Source: Nageia nagi
Taxonomy: Eukaryota > Pinophyta
Direction of reading: 5' to 3'
NCBI GenBank assembly: GCA_050084985.1
Contig: JBITNC010000001.1
Location: 158,224,001 to 158,288,000, forward strand
Length of the DNA: 64,000 nucleotides
Positions 47,536-61,051 of the stretch are shown piece by piece. The notes under the pieces are model-generated. The model was not told where the DNA came from. It saw nothing but the letters and a program-made list of their open reading frames with translations, and searched no databases. Within the stretch, counting starts at the first letter, position 1. Every line of letters starts with the position of its first letter. The translations under genes were made by a program, and so were the position numbers.

Positions 47536-50500
47536 TCAAACATATTTTGCTTATATATTCTCAAAGTAATGAAAATCTCCTCAAAGTAATGAAACTCTCC
47601 TAAAAACAACTAGACACATTCCCAGGATTGGGTACTTAATAACAAGTACCAAAGATCATTGCCTTAAGTTCTTTGGAGTCCCTAAGAACAAAGGACTTTT
47701 TGAATCTTGCCCCCACTTAAGAGGACTAATTTGAAACTATAATTTTCTAATTTGTGTCGTGTACAAACTTTTCCACAAAAAACTATCTAAAACATTTTCG
47801 CCTTACCTTAAGTAATTCTATTTTTTTTCTAAAAACTAATAATTATCACTGAAAATCTAATCTATATGATTAAATTTAAAATAAACCTAAATCATATTGT
47901 ACGTAATTGAATTGTTATATATGATTGAACTATATGAAACTAAATCTGAACCATAATTACTCAATTTAACTACTATATGTGATTAAACTGAATTTGAACC
48001 ATACTACACTCCATTGAACTGCTATATTTGAATGGACTATCTAAAATTGAAACTAAACCAACTATGATCAACCATAACCTAACAATAAAAATAAATTTTC
48101 CCCCCATTTCAAAGTGAGTTTTTTTTGTGTATTAAAATATCACTCATCTTCAAACTACAAATCTTACTTTCATTTTGAATCAGTCATATAGCTCAAAAGA
48201 ATGATCATTACTCATGCATCTCATCAACCATAACTTACACAAAATCATAACATTCTTTTTCATCAACATTTACAAATTGACAATTTTCTTCATTGACAAC
48301 TTTAGCAACAATCTTGCAATTTTAGCCAATTTTATGATATCTTTCAAAATAACTTTATTTATCTTAAAAACATGATAAAAATGACTAAAACATACTTATA
48401 TAGATGTAGCTCAACTTGAAATTTTCAACCCATAATTTCAACTTTTACAACTTCTTAGCAACTTTTTTGATAATTTCATGAAAACAATTCCAAAAGATGG
48501 TCCAATCATGATAAATAACTATCAAAACATATTGACATACCTGAAATATGTCATTCCTCAAAATTTCAACCTTTAATTTTATATTGGCAACATTTTCACC
48601 ATCTTGGTTTTTTGTTGGCCAATTCATGCAAAACCTATCATTCTCACTAAATTGTCAACTTGCAACAACAATTATAACTTTTACTACAAAATTTCAATTA
48701 GTTTGATTCTTTTTACTTTGAAATTACAAAATTACTAAAAAACAATTGACCTGATCAAGCTATAAGAAAAAACAACTAATCTAGTAGCTGAAACAAACCC
48801 ATTTGTGCACTTTTCAAAATTGAAATTTCAAACAACCATAACTTTTGATTTGAAAGGCATTTTTAGATGATTTTTTTTTTTTAATTTCCTTTTTTTTTCA
48901 TGAGATCTATTTATTCCACTTATAAGATTTTCAAAATCCATGGACTACGTGGTATGCCAACATACAACACTATGCCCCCCTCTAACACCAATTTTCTTCT
49001 ATAACTTTTTTTTATTTTCTAGAATTTGTTTTTGACCTTTATTTATAATAAAAAGTTGATTTTCTACTCTTTTTCACTTCTGCTCTCTTCTTCATAATTC
49101 TCAATTTTCGAAACAACTTTTTCACTTTTTTCCTTATATCATCAAATCCTTTTTCATCTTGAAACTTCTTGAAACTTACCACATTTCTAATTTTTTGATT
49201 TCTGAGCTCATTTCCACCATTTTCAACTTCTTTGGACTCATTCACAACATAACATAAAATGTAGAGAAAAAATATAAGTGTATATGTGCAACACAAACAT
49301 CATGAATACAAATGGATTACACACACAACATGAACACAATCATGATAATTTGAAATGCAACTTCAAGTATTAACTATGCAACTAACATGATCACAACAAA
49401 GGACTTGATTATTGTCTTGATTTCTTTAGAGTTTCCAATAACAAAAGATTGTTTATGATCTTGATTTCTTTTAAGCCCCCATGACCAAATAACTTTTTAC
49501 AAACACAATGTGATATGCAACAACTGCAACTAGAATGAAAATACACCTAAGAATGCAAATGAAACTAAATATGCAATCCTAATGTACATGAGATGTAATA
49601 AGAAACACATGAGCAACTTTAGGATTGTCCAACCATCCCCATCAACCCAAACACTTCCAATATGTACACCATCCCATTTTTTATCCTTCAACATATTCAA
49701 CCTTTTTATTTTAATATTTCAAAATAACTTGTTTTATCTTGTCTTACAAACTCTTAAAAATATTGGAAAAGGAATAAGGGTGTTACATTTTTATGTTCAA
49801 GAAGTGAACTAAAAATATCATTTGTAACATATTAATCGAACATCTATGATTTTATTGAATAATCTATACATTTCCATCTTTTTAATATTTTTCTTTTCAA
49901 GTACTTTCCAATCATGAACTTGAACACTAGTAGCAACGTCATTATCAACCCAAGAATTATTACTACTAGCGATTGTATCACTTTAATCATTTTTCTTTGC
50001 TTCTTTTAAACATGAAAATGGATCTAATTTTTCATAGCTACTTCTCTCAAGAATCTCTTCATAATTTTTAAGCATTCCACATTTTTCAAATTTTTATGCT
50101 TTCATAAAATCTTTACTATTTATAACTACATCCAATGTTTATTTCTTAATTTTAAACTCTTCTGCTAACCAATCTTTTTGTTTATTGACTTTATCAAATA
50201 CATTTGTCCAAGTTTCTCGAAAAACATGCAAATGGACTGCCTAAGTTTCTCAAAAGACTCTTCAAAAGAAGAAATCATCTCACATATCTTACTATCTGAT
50301 GCTTTCAAAAAATCATGTTTTTGCATATTATACAATGCTTCTCTTCTAATAAAAATTCCTCTATTACCCAATCCTTTTGCTTGTTTACTTGATCAAATAA
50401 ACCTACCCACATTTCTTGTGATTGTTCATGTTTCTTACAAGCATTACATTTTTCAACATTTGATTTTTCTTTTTGAGTTTTGTTTATCAATACCATTATT

Positions 50501-51303
50501 TTCTTTAATAACATCACGACTACTAACATTATTGATATGGGCATTATGAACAAAATTATCATGAGTATCAATATCATCTTTAGAAATAGTCACATCATCA
50601 CTAGGAATGCTATCATTGATGTCACTTCCATTATGTAGGTAAGAGCTTATTAAACTAATTTTATCAGTTGATTTTCTTTTATCATTTTTAGATTCATAAA
50701 CAAATGGTTCCTGAGAATACTTACTTTCTTGAACATTTGTGGTATATATTTCTTCATTTCTTTGTGCATCAACGAATGTTTGTGCACCATCACATAATTT
50801 CTTCCAATTTTAGGTGGCAAACATGATCAATTTTGCTATCTCTTTTATCCTCAACTATTGTTTGCACTTGTGTTAAATCATATGTCCCAAATGCAATACA
50901 AAAAATAATGCATAATACTATATTAGTAATGTAAAACAAAAACACACAAAGTGGTATTATTATGCATGTAAGATATACTATTATCAATATGACATAACAT
51001 TTTCCATAATTTATTAAAAGAGCATCGAGAGGTCATTGTATCAACATATGATCCTTCAACATCATAAATATTTCCTAATTATGATTATATAATATGGACA
51101 CAAATTTATGATGCTAGGATCTCACAAAACTAAAAAAAATGACCTTCAAAATCTAGGGCTTTCTTCAAAAACATTTTTCCATATAATGAAAATTACTTTA
51201 TTTCTTCTACTTCAAAATTAATAAAATGTAGTAAAAATTCCATAGAAAATTGCAATGCTCAACAAACCTAGGGTTTACAAAAATTCGCTAGGTTCACCAA
51301 TTT

Positions 51304-51991
51304 TGTTGATATTAAAAATTGATTTAATCCAATTAATTTAATATCAATTATAATAAATATAATACTAACTAAAGTATTGAAAATAGATGATTGCAATATA
51401 CTAGATCTATCTCTTGACCTAATCAAATATAAATATAAATGACTACAATCATGGCATTTACCTATGTTGTGTTGATCATAGTCAAGATATGGCCTCCACA
51501 AGATCTAAACAACTCACTCCTCGAATTTGAACTTTCCTTCCTACTGAGCGTTGGGCATTAGTATATCATAGTGCACTAGCACATGATTGTCCACTTTTAG
51601 ATCCTTCAATTTTTTTTTTTCATTATCGAAGTTGCCTACTAAGGTTACCAAATCTAACATGATATAGAGAATAAGGCATGTAGTATTCACATATGGCACA
51701 AATCTAGATTTGATAAGTGGCATCAAGAGAAGTTGAGAATATAATGTAGTACAATCTATCAAGATCCATTCAATGCCACATCCTTCTTCCCTTAAATAGA
51801 TGAAAAGTTCCATCATCGACCAAGACACCTTCTTGGCTAATGCTCCTTAGATCTATCACAAAAAGAATAGAAAGAAGTGAAATTCCACTTTATTCTATAA
51901 TTATACAAAAATGAAGAATCAAATTAATTTAATAATTAGATACCTAAAATACTTTTTTTAATTAAATAAAAATCAAATTTAGGTATTAATA
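51304..51991 (-). repeat. 5' LTR of the LARD-type element
   Basis: 688 bp, aligned end to end with 45832-46645 (ttgaaaatagatgattgc, ccacatccttcttcccttaa, ccaagacacctt). The outer end reads taata where the partner has taaca, i.e. the CA terminus has mutated. Just inside, ctaggttcaccaatt may be the complement of a primer binding site, not assigned to a tRNA. Confidence 0.88.
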
Positions 51992-52169
51992 GATAAACCA
52001 TACCTAAAAATACTACATGAAAAAAATTGTAATTTTCATAATCTAGATACCATTAAAGATGAGACTTATTTTCTTCTTATTTGCCCATTTTATAAAGATA
52101 TTAGATAAGCATATAATAATATTTGTAATGACAATATGATCCATGAATTAAAATTGAAATTTAATATTA

Positions 52170-53149
52170 ATGTCCATAGATGACCAAAAATGGTCAATGG
52201 GATTGTAGAAAAAACATATATAACAAAGCCAAGGGAGCACCTAGTACAACTCTAATGTGTAAGATTGAGAAGTGAGAAAAATATGATACATTTAAGTGTG
52301 GCATAAAGCCTACTTATGAAGAGTTAAGAGGCTCCATCAACATTTGAGGTTGAGAAGAAGCTTCTGATGTGACAACTAAAGGAGGTAGGGAGAGAGTTGA
52401 ACTATAACATAAGCAACTCTAAACTCCCAAGATCACATGAAAGCTCACAAATCACATATAAATAACTCACAAAGAAATATCACAAAGATAACTCAAGATG
52501 TAAGTGGTTCCTTCAACTAGAAGTACATCCACTAACTAGATCTCACTTCATACACAAATATGAACTCTTACAATCCTTTTAAACTCATCTCCTAAACACT
52601 ATCCTATAGCATAACTTTACTTCACAAATTGGTGTTTGATCCAAAGAGGGATCCTTCTATTTATAAGCCAATATCCTTTTTGGGATCACCCTTTTACCCA
52701 ATGTACAAAAGCATGACATGCACATCCTTTTACCCAAGGGGCATGCTCATGACATGGAGTGTAAGACAAGTTACATTATCATATTCACTTAAATACTTAA
52801 GGTATCAAATGATACCCTTACGTATTAGTGAACTTACATAGAAGATTATTACAAAACCTTTACAATAATGCATTATACATTCCAACAGGTAGCCATAGTG
52901 GGTTTAACAATAATACACCAATTGATAGTTCTTCTAGAATTTTTTGGGTTCATGTGATGCTTCCAATTAGTAGCTTCCTATGATTGAAGGTAGGATGTGA
53001 TAAGTTTGGAACTTGTTGTATTATATAACTTATCGATGGTCATTTTTTCTTGAGGTAGGTGGCTTCTCTGATATATGTGCGACACATTTTTGGACTTCAT
53101 CATTCATCCATGATTTCAAGGTGTGGGAACCTCTAAATAAGCAATGGAA
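52170..53149 (-). mobile_element. LINE 3' end, interrupted by a solo LTR
   Basis: Minus-strand sequence from ttccattgcttatttagagg (53149) to cccattgaccatttttggtc (about 52200) and attaatattaaattt. It is collinear with the + strand copy at 55893-56400. It is split by the solo LTR at 52389-52887. Only the 3' end with remnant coding text remains. Confidence 0.75.
52389..52887 (-). mobile_element. Solo LTR of the copia family of 1-5100
   Basis: 499 bp ending (on +) in cattatacattccaaca and containing gcatgctcatgacatggagt, as in the LTR at 4609-5100. It is flanked by identical ggtag (52384-52388 and 52888-52892), a 5-bp target duplication. The outer base pairs at the left end are ggag instead of the expected tgaa, so that terminus has diverged. 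No internal element sequence is present. Confidence 0.88.
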
Positions 53150-55439
53150 TCACTCTAAAATTTTAAAGTAGATGCAACAAATAAATATAAAATGCTCTTC
53201 AATATCAAGTTTCATGTTGCATATTTTCCATAAGTGTTGGTATCAAGAGATATGGCAATCTATCTCGATATGGAGTTGGTGTGAGCAAAATCTCACTTGG
53301 CCAAGGGGGAAAGAGAGGCCATGAGATATGTGTAGTTTTATGTATTCAAGAATGGTAGTAGCATGGTTCTTTATTTTCATGTAAAACTAAAGATAGTGTG
53401 AGAGCTTTTGTGAGAACAATTTTTTTGGTTCAATCCATGTTGTCCTTAGGTAAGTCACATAGATTTCCTTCCTAATCATTTTGTTGATATCTTTAGTAGC
53501 AGGATTAGAGGTCCTATCCAAGAGTTGAGAGGGAAGTGGTCAATCAATATCTAGGCCTATGGATCATAGGAGATAGGTGGCTTTTGAATATCAACACCAA
53601 CAATCTTAAACTTTATTACAAACAATAATTTAAATACATAAATTAAAAAAAGATAACAAAAACAAGCTTATCAATTTTTTTATAGATATTAACTTAATTA
53701 AAAATAGTAATTTAATGTTATATATTCATCTTTACACAAATTTTAATATGAACTACAAACCATTGGGTTTAGAGGATGTTACAAGATATCATTAATTCAA
53801 AAGCATATTAAAGAGATGGGGTGAAGTTTATAAAATTTTATCATTGTGGAAAGATTGGAGATAAAGTAAAGAGTATCTAGCAGTGATGTTTGAAGAAATG
53901 AGTGTTGTGCGAAGAATGAAATCAAATATGGGGTGAAGTTGAGACATTAAGTATAATAGCGGCAAGAGCCAATGCGTAGAGCCAAGACACAAAGCAAATG
54001 ATTGATGAAATAGATGAAATCCATAATGTAATTATGGATATGTATGATGACCTCAAACTATGGTGGAAAGAAAGAGATTACTATCAACAAGAGGCAACTT
54101 GCCTCTAAGAAATGTTTGATAGGATTTCACATATGTATGTGGAAACTAACGGTTCTGTTGCTTAATGTACTAAGCCAATTTATTAATGATATAAACATAG
54201 TTATATTCACATCTAGATTACTGTCCAATATTTATAGATTTACAAATGATTTAGTAAATGCATGATTGATTATGTTGTAAATTATTTTTAATTTCATATG
54301 AGCAAGTAAGTTATGCTCCTTGTTTCATGGAAAGTTTTTTTTGGTCAAACACTAATGAAAAGCTATTGTTTGAAGGTTTTAACAAACATCATCATATTAT
54401 GCTTGATCTAGTTCTACAATATTTTTTTAATGATTTATTTTCATTGGATGGGTGTGAGTGATTGTGGTCAATTATCCTTAGGAGTATTTTGGTTTTTCTA
54501 AGAATATATTTGCATTGCTCAATATTTTTGTTTTTCTTGGAAACAATAATTCAAATACTTAATTGATATACATATACTTCTAGAAAAACTTTATGATTAT
54601 CATGTTTACATTAAATGAATTTTGTTGTTTAATTTCATTGATAGTCATGAATTCTATTATGTTTTTTGGTTTATAATAATAATTATGTTTCCATTAAAAG
54701 ATCACAATTTAATTTCATTGATCAATAATATATAAGTGATCAAACATAGGAAAATACTTATATGGGAAAGAGCATTGCTAAATCCAAGTGCTACTTCATT
54801 TCATTGATAAGTGATCTACATGTGATAAAAAATAGGAAAATAGTTTTATGGGAAGAAGCATTGGTGAATCGAAGTGGGTTGAAGTGATAATTCATTTAGA
54901 GATGCAAGTCAAGGTTGATGGCCACGAGTTTTTATTACTTACACTTCGCTATAACCAAATTGAATATCAATATCATGTTAGCCTTTTGTGTTATGGATTA
55001 GGAGGGAGTAAAATACAATGGCTATAAATTTTGTTCAAGCATGTAACCTACATGAAGACATTTTCATGACTATCTCATAGGGATTGTGCAAGGAGGAAGA
55101 AAGCTCAAATAGAGTTGTCTAAGAAGATTAGTAACCTCATAATCAATAGATTTAAAAGATGCAAATGCAATACTTAGAATATTTTACACTAACCATGTAG
55201 ATGGAGAAACCATTATATTATTTCTTCATGTAACAATTATACTCTAGAGGATCCTCTCTCTTATCACTAATATTTTTGGATCTTAGCTTGTCAATGTGAA
55301 ACTCACATATCAGGTGGTATTTGAGGTTTTGGTAGAGTTTCTTACCTCATTCGAGATAAAATTTGATCCATTATATCCTTATTAGCTTCATATGTACACT
55401 CTAAACATATGTGGTTATAGATTAAAAGAGGAACTAATC
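53150..55439. other. No gene seen
   Basis: AT-rich. A degenerate duplication of about 90 bp (tttcattgat..aagtgatc..ataggaaaata..atgggaa.agcattg) occurs at about 54714-54890. No domain is recognised in any frame. Confidence 0.5.
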
Positions 55440-55479
55440 TTTCATAGGTCTTAATAGTGTGTTAATTCCCCCATGATAT

Positions 55480-55810
55480 TGCTTCTTTCAACATGCATAT
55501 CAACAACAATCCATTTCTTGATCTCTACCTATATATCTCCCATCTCTCCTCCATGGGTGAGGTTATCCTCTTAGGTGACTTCAATGCTCTCGATGGAGTC
55601 GAACAAGTATTTATCAAGGACCTTACAAAGATTGTGCCTTGCCTTCATGAGCACAACCTTAAGGATTTGGATTTGCTCAAAGTTGAAGTGGACATGGAAA
55701 ATTATACCACAACACATATGAGAAACAATCATTCAAATACTCAATTGATATATTTTCATTATTGGACAATTTTTGATAGGTTATACAAACCAAGGGTTTA
55801 AAAGGAAGTT
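55480..55810 (+). pseudogene. LINE endonuclease fragment
   Basis: The + strand has NNPFLDLYLYISHLS and GEVILLGDFNALDG. GDFNA is the Asp/Asn signature of the APE-type endonuclease at the N-terminus of LINE ORF2, which nicks target DNA. No RT follows; instead a ttta simple repeat (55818-55842) and then a LINE 3' end, suggesting a large internal deletion or two separate insertions. Confidence 0.6.
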
Positions 55811-55892
55811 AAAAAATTTATTTATTTATTTATTTATATAGGAAATTTATTATATGAATGATAGAGTCACATAATATTCACATAGTCAGCGA

Positions 55893-56400
55893 GTTCCATT
55901 GCTTAGTTAGAGGTGCCCAAACTTTGAAATCATGGATGAATTATGAAGACAAAAAATGAGTTGCACTCTATATCAAAGAAGCCATATGGATTAGAAAAAA
56001 GTGATTTTCGATAAATTCATCAACATAATGAGTTCCAAACTTGTCACATCTTATTTTCAACTTAGGAAACTAAAAATCAAAATCCACATTATCCTTGATG
56101 AATATGGAAGGAATAACCATTAGTGCATTACTACTAAACCCACTAAGCTTACTTCCTCTAGTTAGAACATCATGGGCTCCTTTTCGACATCAAATGATGG
56201 AGGAGCCCCTTGAATCTCTATATGTAGACATTCTACCTCACTTAAGCCTATTGTATTTGATACTCTTTTTTTCTACTTATCACACTTACACATTGAAGGA
56301 GCTCTAGGTGCTCCCTTTCTTTTCTTATATGTGTTTTCTATAGTCCCATTGACCATTTTTTTGGTCACCCATTGACATTAATATCAAATTTCAATTTCAA
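55893..56400 (+). mobile_element. LINE 3' end, + strand copy
   Basis: Collinear with the reverse complement of 52170-53149: ttccattgcttagttagagg, tttgaaatcatggatgaat, gagttccaaacttgtcacatc, gctctaggtgctccctttc, tcccattgaccatttttttg, cattgacattaatatcaaat. It ends in an A/T-rich tail. Confidence 0.75.
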
Positions 56401-56964
56401 TTATAATATCATGAAAAAGTAAGTCATGGATCTTTGTTATATAGCCCAAACAATTTTAAGTTCAAAGGGTATGACTTTATAATAAAATATTTCCTATGAA
56501 GTAATGATAAAGGTATTATTTTGGTCTTCCATAATGATTTTGATTTGATTATATTTAAAAAATTATCCATCAAGGAAACCATTTTATGATTAGTTGTTAA
56601 GTCTACTATCATGTTAATTTTTGGAAGAGGATAATCATCCTTAGGAGATTCTTTACTGATATCTCTAAGATATATGCATATTTTGATGCTTCCTATTTTT
56701 TTGCTACAAGTACAATTTTGGATTTCCAATTCTCCATTTCCATTAGCTAGTGTTTATTTTCTTTTTAAGTACCAATTTTTTGTTGTTGGCAAAATTTTTG
56801 TTGTGCATGAGTTGGCTAGAGGAGGATAGGGAACTTGGGTTGGTGTTGCAAGCTGCGATGGTGGTGTTGCAGCAAATGGAGGGAAATTGACTGGCTGAAA
56901 AGGAGAAAAGGTTTGCTTCATTCGTGAAAAATACAAAGGATGCTGAATAGTAACAAAAGCAAGA

Positions 56965-58090
56965 GGATTTGGGAGAATGTTTCTACTTAAAGTTGTAGCT
57001 TCCAACAATCAGGCTCTCAATGTTTGTATCATAGATGTGACCACTCTTTAGCACCAATGATTCAGACTCATGAATCCAAACTATTTGATCACTCTACAAA
57101 AGAAGGATATTGTATGTGGTATTCCATATCCTACTTCTCGCCTACTAATATTTTTTCTACTTGCATTACAATAAAAAAATACAACTTTCCATTTGATCCT
57201 ATCACATATCATGTTAAAGGTCCTCTTGATGTGATACACACCGATTTGTGTAGACCCATGAGTGCTAGTAACACTAAACAAAGATACTTCCTTATGTTCA
57301 TTGATGATTACTCCAAAAAAAATTGGGTATTCTTCTTGAAAACAAAGGATGAGACATTTCAGTATTTCAAAGAGTTCAAATCTTGTGTGGAGAATGCCAC
57401 TAGCCATCACATCCATGTTCTTTGCTTATATTAAGGGGGAGAATACTTATCAAATGAGTTTTATGGATTCCTAAAGCAACATGGAATTCAACGACATTTG
57501 GCCATACCCTACACACCATAGAAAAATGAGATTTATGAAATATGAAACATGAACATAGTTGAAATAGTGAGAAATATGTTGAAAGATGCAAAGTTGGAAT
57601 GAAAATTTTGGCTTGATGTAGTAAACACTACAATATATCTATTGAATAGAGAACCTTCTAAACCTATGGATGGGATGACACCTCAAGAAGGATGAAAAAA
57701 GAAAAACCATCTATCTCACATCTTTGAGTATTTGATTGCACTGCCTATATGCACATTCCTAAGAAGCAAAGAAAGAAATTGGATAGAAAAGTCCTTGTTC
57801 TTGGGTATAGTAGTGAATCTAAAGGATACAAACTCATGGATCCTACTAATCTAAAGATCTATATCAATAGAGATGTAATTTCTTGAGACTAGTGAATCAT
57901 CAACTAGTCCATCTATAGAGGTACTTGAACTTGAAAGTGGTTCAATTATCAATCATGATGATGAGAGAAGCTTCTATTGTGAATTTCCACCTGATAATGT
58001 TAGAATACTGAAATGGTACCAAAAGACTATGCAAGATTCAAACTTTAGTGCTCCATTAGACACGTCTACTTCTAGACCAAGGACATGAAG
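56965..58090 (+). pseudogene. Ty1/copia fragment: pre-integrase and integrase
   Basis: + strand: GRMFLLKVVAS, a degenerate pre-integrase motif, then GPLDVIHTDLCRPMSAS and YFLMFIDDYSKKNWVFFLKT, KDETFQYFKEFKSCVENA, GGEYLSNEF and, near the end, RILKWYQKT. These give the DD part of the DDE integrase. There are multiple stops and both ends are truncated. It belongs to the same family as 58100-61051 but in opposite orientation, and differs from the family at 1-5100. Confidence 0.85.
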
Positions 58091-58099
58091 CATGTTGTA

Positions 58100-61051
58100 G
58101 TAGGTGGTCATCATTTTTCTGTACTAGGATTTTGGATACTATTTCAAGCCATATAGAGACTTGATCAATCTACACACTTTTCTTTTACTTGATCAATCAT
58201 AAATCCTTTAGATTGTTGCATGTAGAATTTTTCCTTTAGGTCTCCATTCAAGAAGGCAATTTTCACATCCATATGATGGAATTTCTATCCAAATTATGCT
58301 ATCATTGCAAAAATAATTATGCTAGTCTTCATCTTGGTTGTGGGAGAAAAATTATCCTCATAGTGAATACCTTATTGTTGAGAAAATCCTTTGGCAACTA
58401 ATTGGGCCTTATGCTTATCGAGTGTCCCATAAGCTTTGTACTTGGTTTTGAATACCCATTTGCATCCAATGACCACCTTCCTTGGTGAAATTTCTACCAG
58501 CTTCCATGTGCCATTTCTCACCAATGCATCATCCTCATCCTACATGGCTAACTTCCAATGGGTATCTTGATGGCTTCATGAACTATTTAAGGTTCAAGTG
58601 TATTCACCAATATGCATATCAATTCCAAATTCACTTCCTCATGAACCATGCTTTGTGTTTTTTGATCTATAAGTATAAGTGTCTTGTGGAGCACTCAAGT
58701 TTGAGTCTTATAAAGTCTTTTGATACCATTTAGGTCTTCTAACATTATTAGGTAGAAAATTCACAATTGGAGCTTTCCTATCATCATACTCATCAGCATG
58801 ATTGATAATAGGACCACTATCAGGTTCAAGTACCTCTGTAGGTGGACTAGTTAAAGATTCACCAATCTCATAAAAAATGACATCTCCATTGATATAGATC
58901 TTTCGAGTAGTAGGATCCATGAATTTGTATCCTTTGAATTTGCTATTGTACCCAAGAAGAACACACCTTGAAGAATTTTCATCTAATTTCTTTCTTTGCT
59001 CTTTAGTAATGTGCATATAGGCAGTGCAACCAAATACTTGAAGATGTGAGATAGATGGTCTTTCTACAATCCATTCTTCTTGAGGTGTCATCCCATCAAG
59101 ATCTTTAGAAGGTCCTCTATTCAGCAGATATACAACATTGTTTACTACATCAGGATAAAATTTTCTTTCTAACTTTGTATTATTCAACATACTTCTCACC
59201 ATTTCAATTGTGGTTTTGTTTTGCCTTTCACAAACCCCATTTTTCTATGGTATGTTAGGTATGATCACCAAATTCCATGTTTCTTTGAAAATGCAAAAAA
59301 CTCACCTCCTCAATTTGAGTAGAGAACATGGATGTGTCAACTAGTGGCATTCTCGACACATGCTTTGAACTCTTTGTAGTATTGAAAGGTTTCATCCTTT
59401 TTCTTCAATAAGTATACCCATATTAGCTTGGTGTAATCATTAATGAACAAAAGAAAGTATCTTTGGCCAATTTGACTAGCACTCATGGGTTCACACATAT
59501 CGATGTGTATAACATCAAGAGGTCCTTCAACATGATGTGTGCAAGGCTCAAATATAAGTCTACATTGTTTCCCTATGATGCAAGTAGAAAGAAAATTAGT
59601 AGGAAAAGTAAGAGATGGGAGACCATGTCCCATATCCTTCTTTTGCAGAGTGATTAGATAGTTTGGATTCATGTGTTTGAATCTTCAATGCAAAAGAGTG
59701 GTCACATATATGAAATGAACATTTAGATCTTGATTTTTGGAAGCTACAACATCAAGTAAAAACATTCTCCCAACTCCTTTTGCTTTTTATACTATTCAAC
59801 ATCCTTTGGATTTGTCACAAATGAAGCAAACCTTTTCTTCTTTCACAATATAAAACTCCATCTTTAGTTTGTTGTCCAACATTTGACTAACCGATAAGAG
59901 GTTCTTTGTAATTGTGTGCCCTAACACATACAATACCTATTTAATCTGATAGTTGTTCTTTTCAATATGGACATGAACATTACCCTTGCCTTCAATATCA
60001 TAGGATGTGTCATCGCCCAATCACACTTGACCAAGATTTATATATTCTTCCAAAGAAGCAAACCAATTATTTCAACCATTCATGTGCTTGGAAGCACCAA
60101 AATTAACCTACCAAGTGGATGATACTAAAGGTTTCTCTTCATGAACAAGAGCACCATTGCCAACATCTTCAATCACTTCATTAATATCATTTACAAAATT
60201 GCCCTATTGTTATCTTTATTGTTGTATTTTGTGTTTCCACTCCCCTTGATTCTGATGGCTTTTCAATTTTTGCTTTTTATTTTTTATTCTTATTTCTTGA
60301 GGAACTTTGAGAAAAAGAATTATATGAACAATATTTTAATTCATTCCATTTATTGCCATAAATCATGCAACTTTTTTGTTGCTTGTCATTTGACTACAAT
60401 GGATATTTGCCTTTGCCTTTTTGCTAGAAGGCTTCTTGCCTCGTTGATTTGACATCATAGCCTATTCCTCTTCATGGGAATTATCATTGAAGGCTTATTC
60501 TTGTTGCAAAATATTCACCAACTTTTCAAAAGTAGTTTTTCATTCCAGAATGTTCAAGAAAGTCACCAAGGTGCAAAATTTCTCCAGGAGTGCTCTTAAG
60601 ACAATGGGTCTTGGGAGCTTATCTTCCACAGTCTCTCCTAATGATTTTAGGGAAGATTAGAGTTCCAAAGGAATGATTCCAATTTATCTCCACCTTTCAA
60701 CCTTAGTGTGTGTAAATATCCTTGAAGATGCAAAATATAGTTCATGTTCTTGGACTCATAGACTTGTTGCAACTTCTTCCATGCATCTTCAACTTTAGTG
60801 CATTCATAGACATGAGGCTGGACATCATCTAAGATTCCAAGTAATATGATCATAAGTATCTTGTTGTTGCATTGATCTTACTTAGTCTATTCTTAGCCAA
60901 CTGTAGTTGGATTTTTTTCAATTCAAGTAATAATCTCCCATAGTTCTTCAAATCGAAGGATTGCTTGAACCATCATTTTCCATGAAACATAAATATCTCC
61001 CTTCAACATTTGGGAGTCAAGAAGTAAAATTTTAGGGGCAATATGGGCCAT
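58100..61051 (-). pseudogene. Ty1/copia gag-protease-integrase-RT start, degenerate
   Basis: On the minus strand: gag from the ATG at 61051 (MAHIAPKILLLDSQMLKGDI, later KVEDAWKKLQQVYES near 60770); a protease remnant (VNFGASKHMNG near 60100, active-site Asp lost); pre-integrase and integrase at 59250-59760 (GPLDVIHIDMCEPMSASQ, YFLLFINDYTKLIWVYLLKK); a conserved IN C-terminal block at 58708-59202 (YLLNRGPSKDLDGMTPQEEW, HLQVFGCTAYMHI, LGYNSKFKGYKF); and the RT entry at 58110-58490 (VIGCKWVFKTKYKA, AQLVAKGFSQQ). The RT catalytic half, RNase H and LTRs are missing. A zinc-knuckle-like stretch is not clear. Its RT end abuts the opposite-strand copy near 58090. Confidence 0.88.

Larger units (their letters stand above)
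45832..51991 (-). mobile_element. Non-autonomous LTR retrotransposon (LARD-type)
   Basis: Two long terminal repeats (45832-46645 and 51304-51991) in direct orientation enclose 4658 bp of internal DNA. Flanking pentamers gatag (45827-45831) and gataa (51992-51996) are a target duplication with one mismatch. In minus orientation the LTR starts TGTTAACACG and ends ATCAACA. The purine tract tcaaaagggggcatt (46646-46660, complement) adjoins the 46-kb LTR, which is therefore the 3' LTR. The internal region shows no gag, protease, RT or integrase motif on either strand, which fits a large retrotransposon derivative mobilised in trans. Transposition proteins must come from another element. Confidence 0.85.

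Noticed and set aside
46646-51303. Short ORFs inside the LARD considered as possible gag remnants
   Set aside because: Translations are Lys/Asn/Ile-rich low-complexity or repeat-derived (for example 47297-47539) and show no capsid, zinc knuckle or pol motif.
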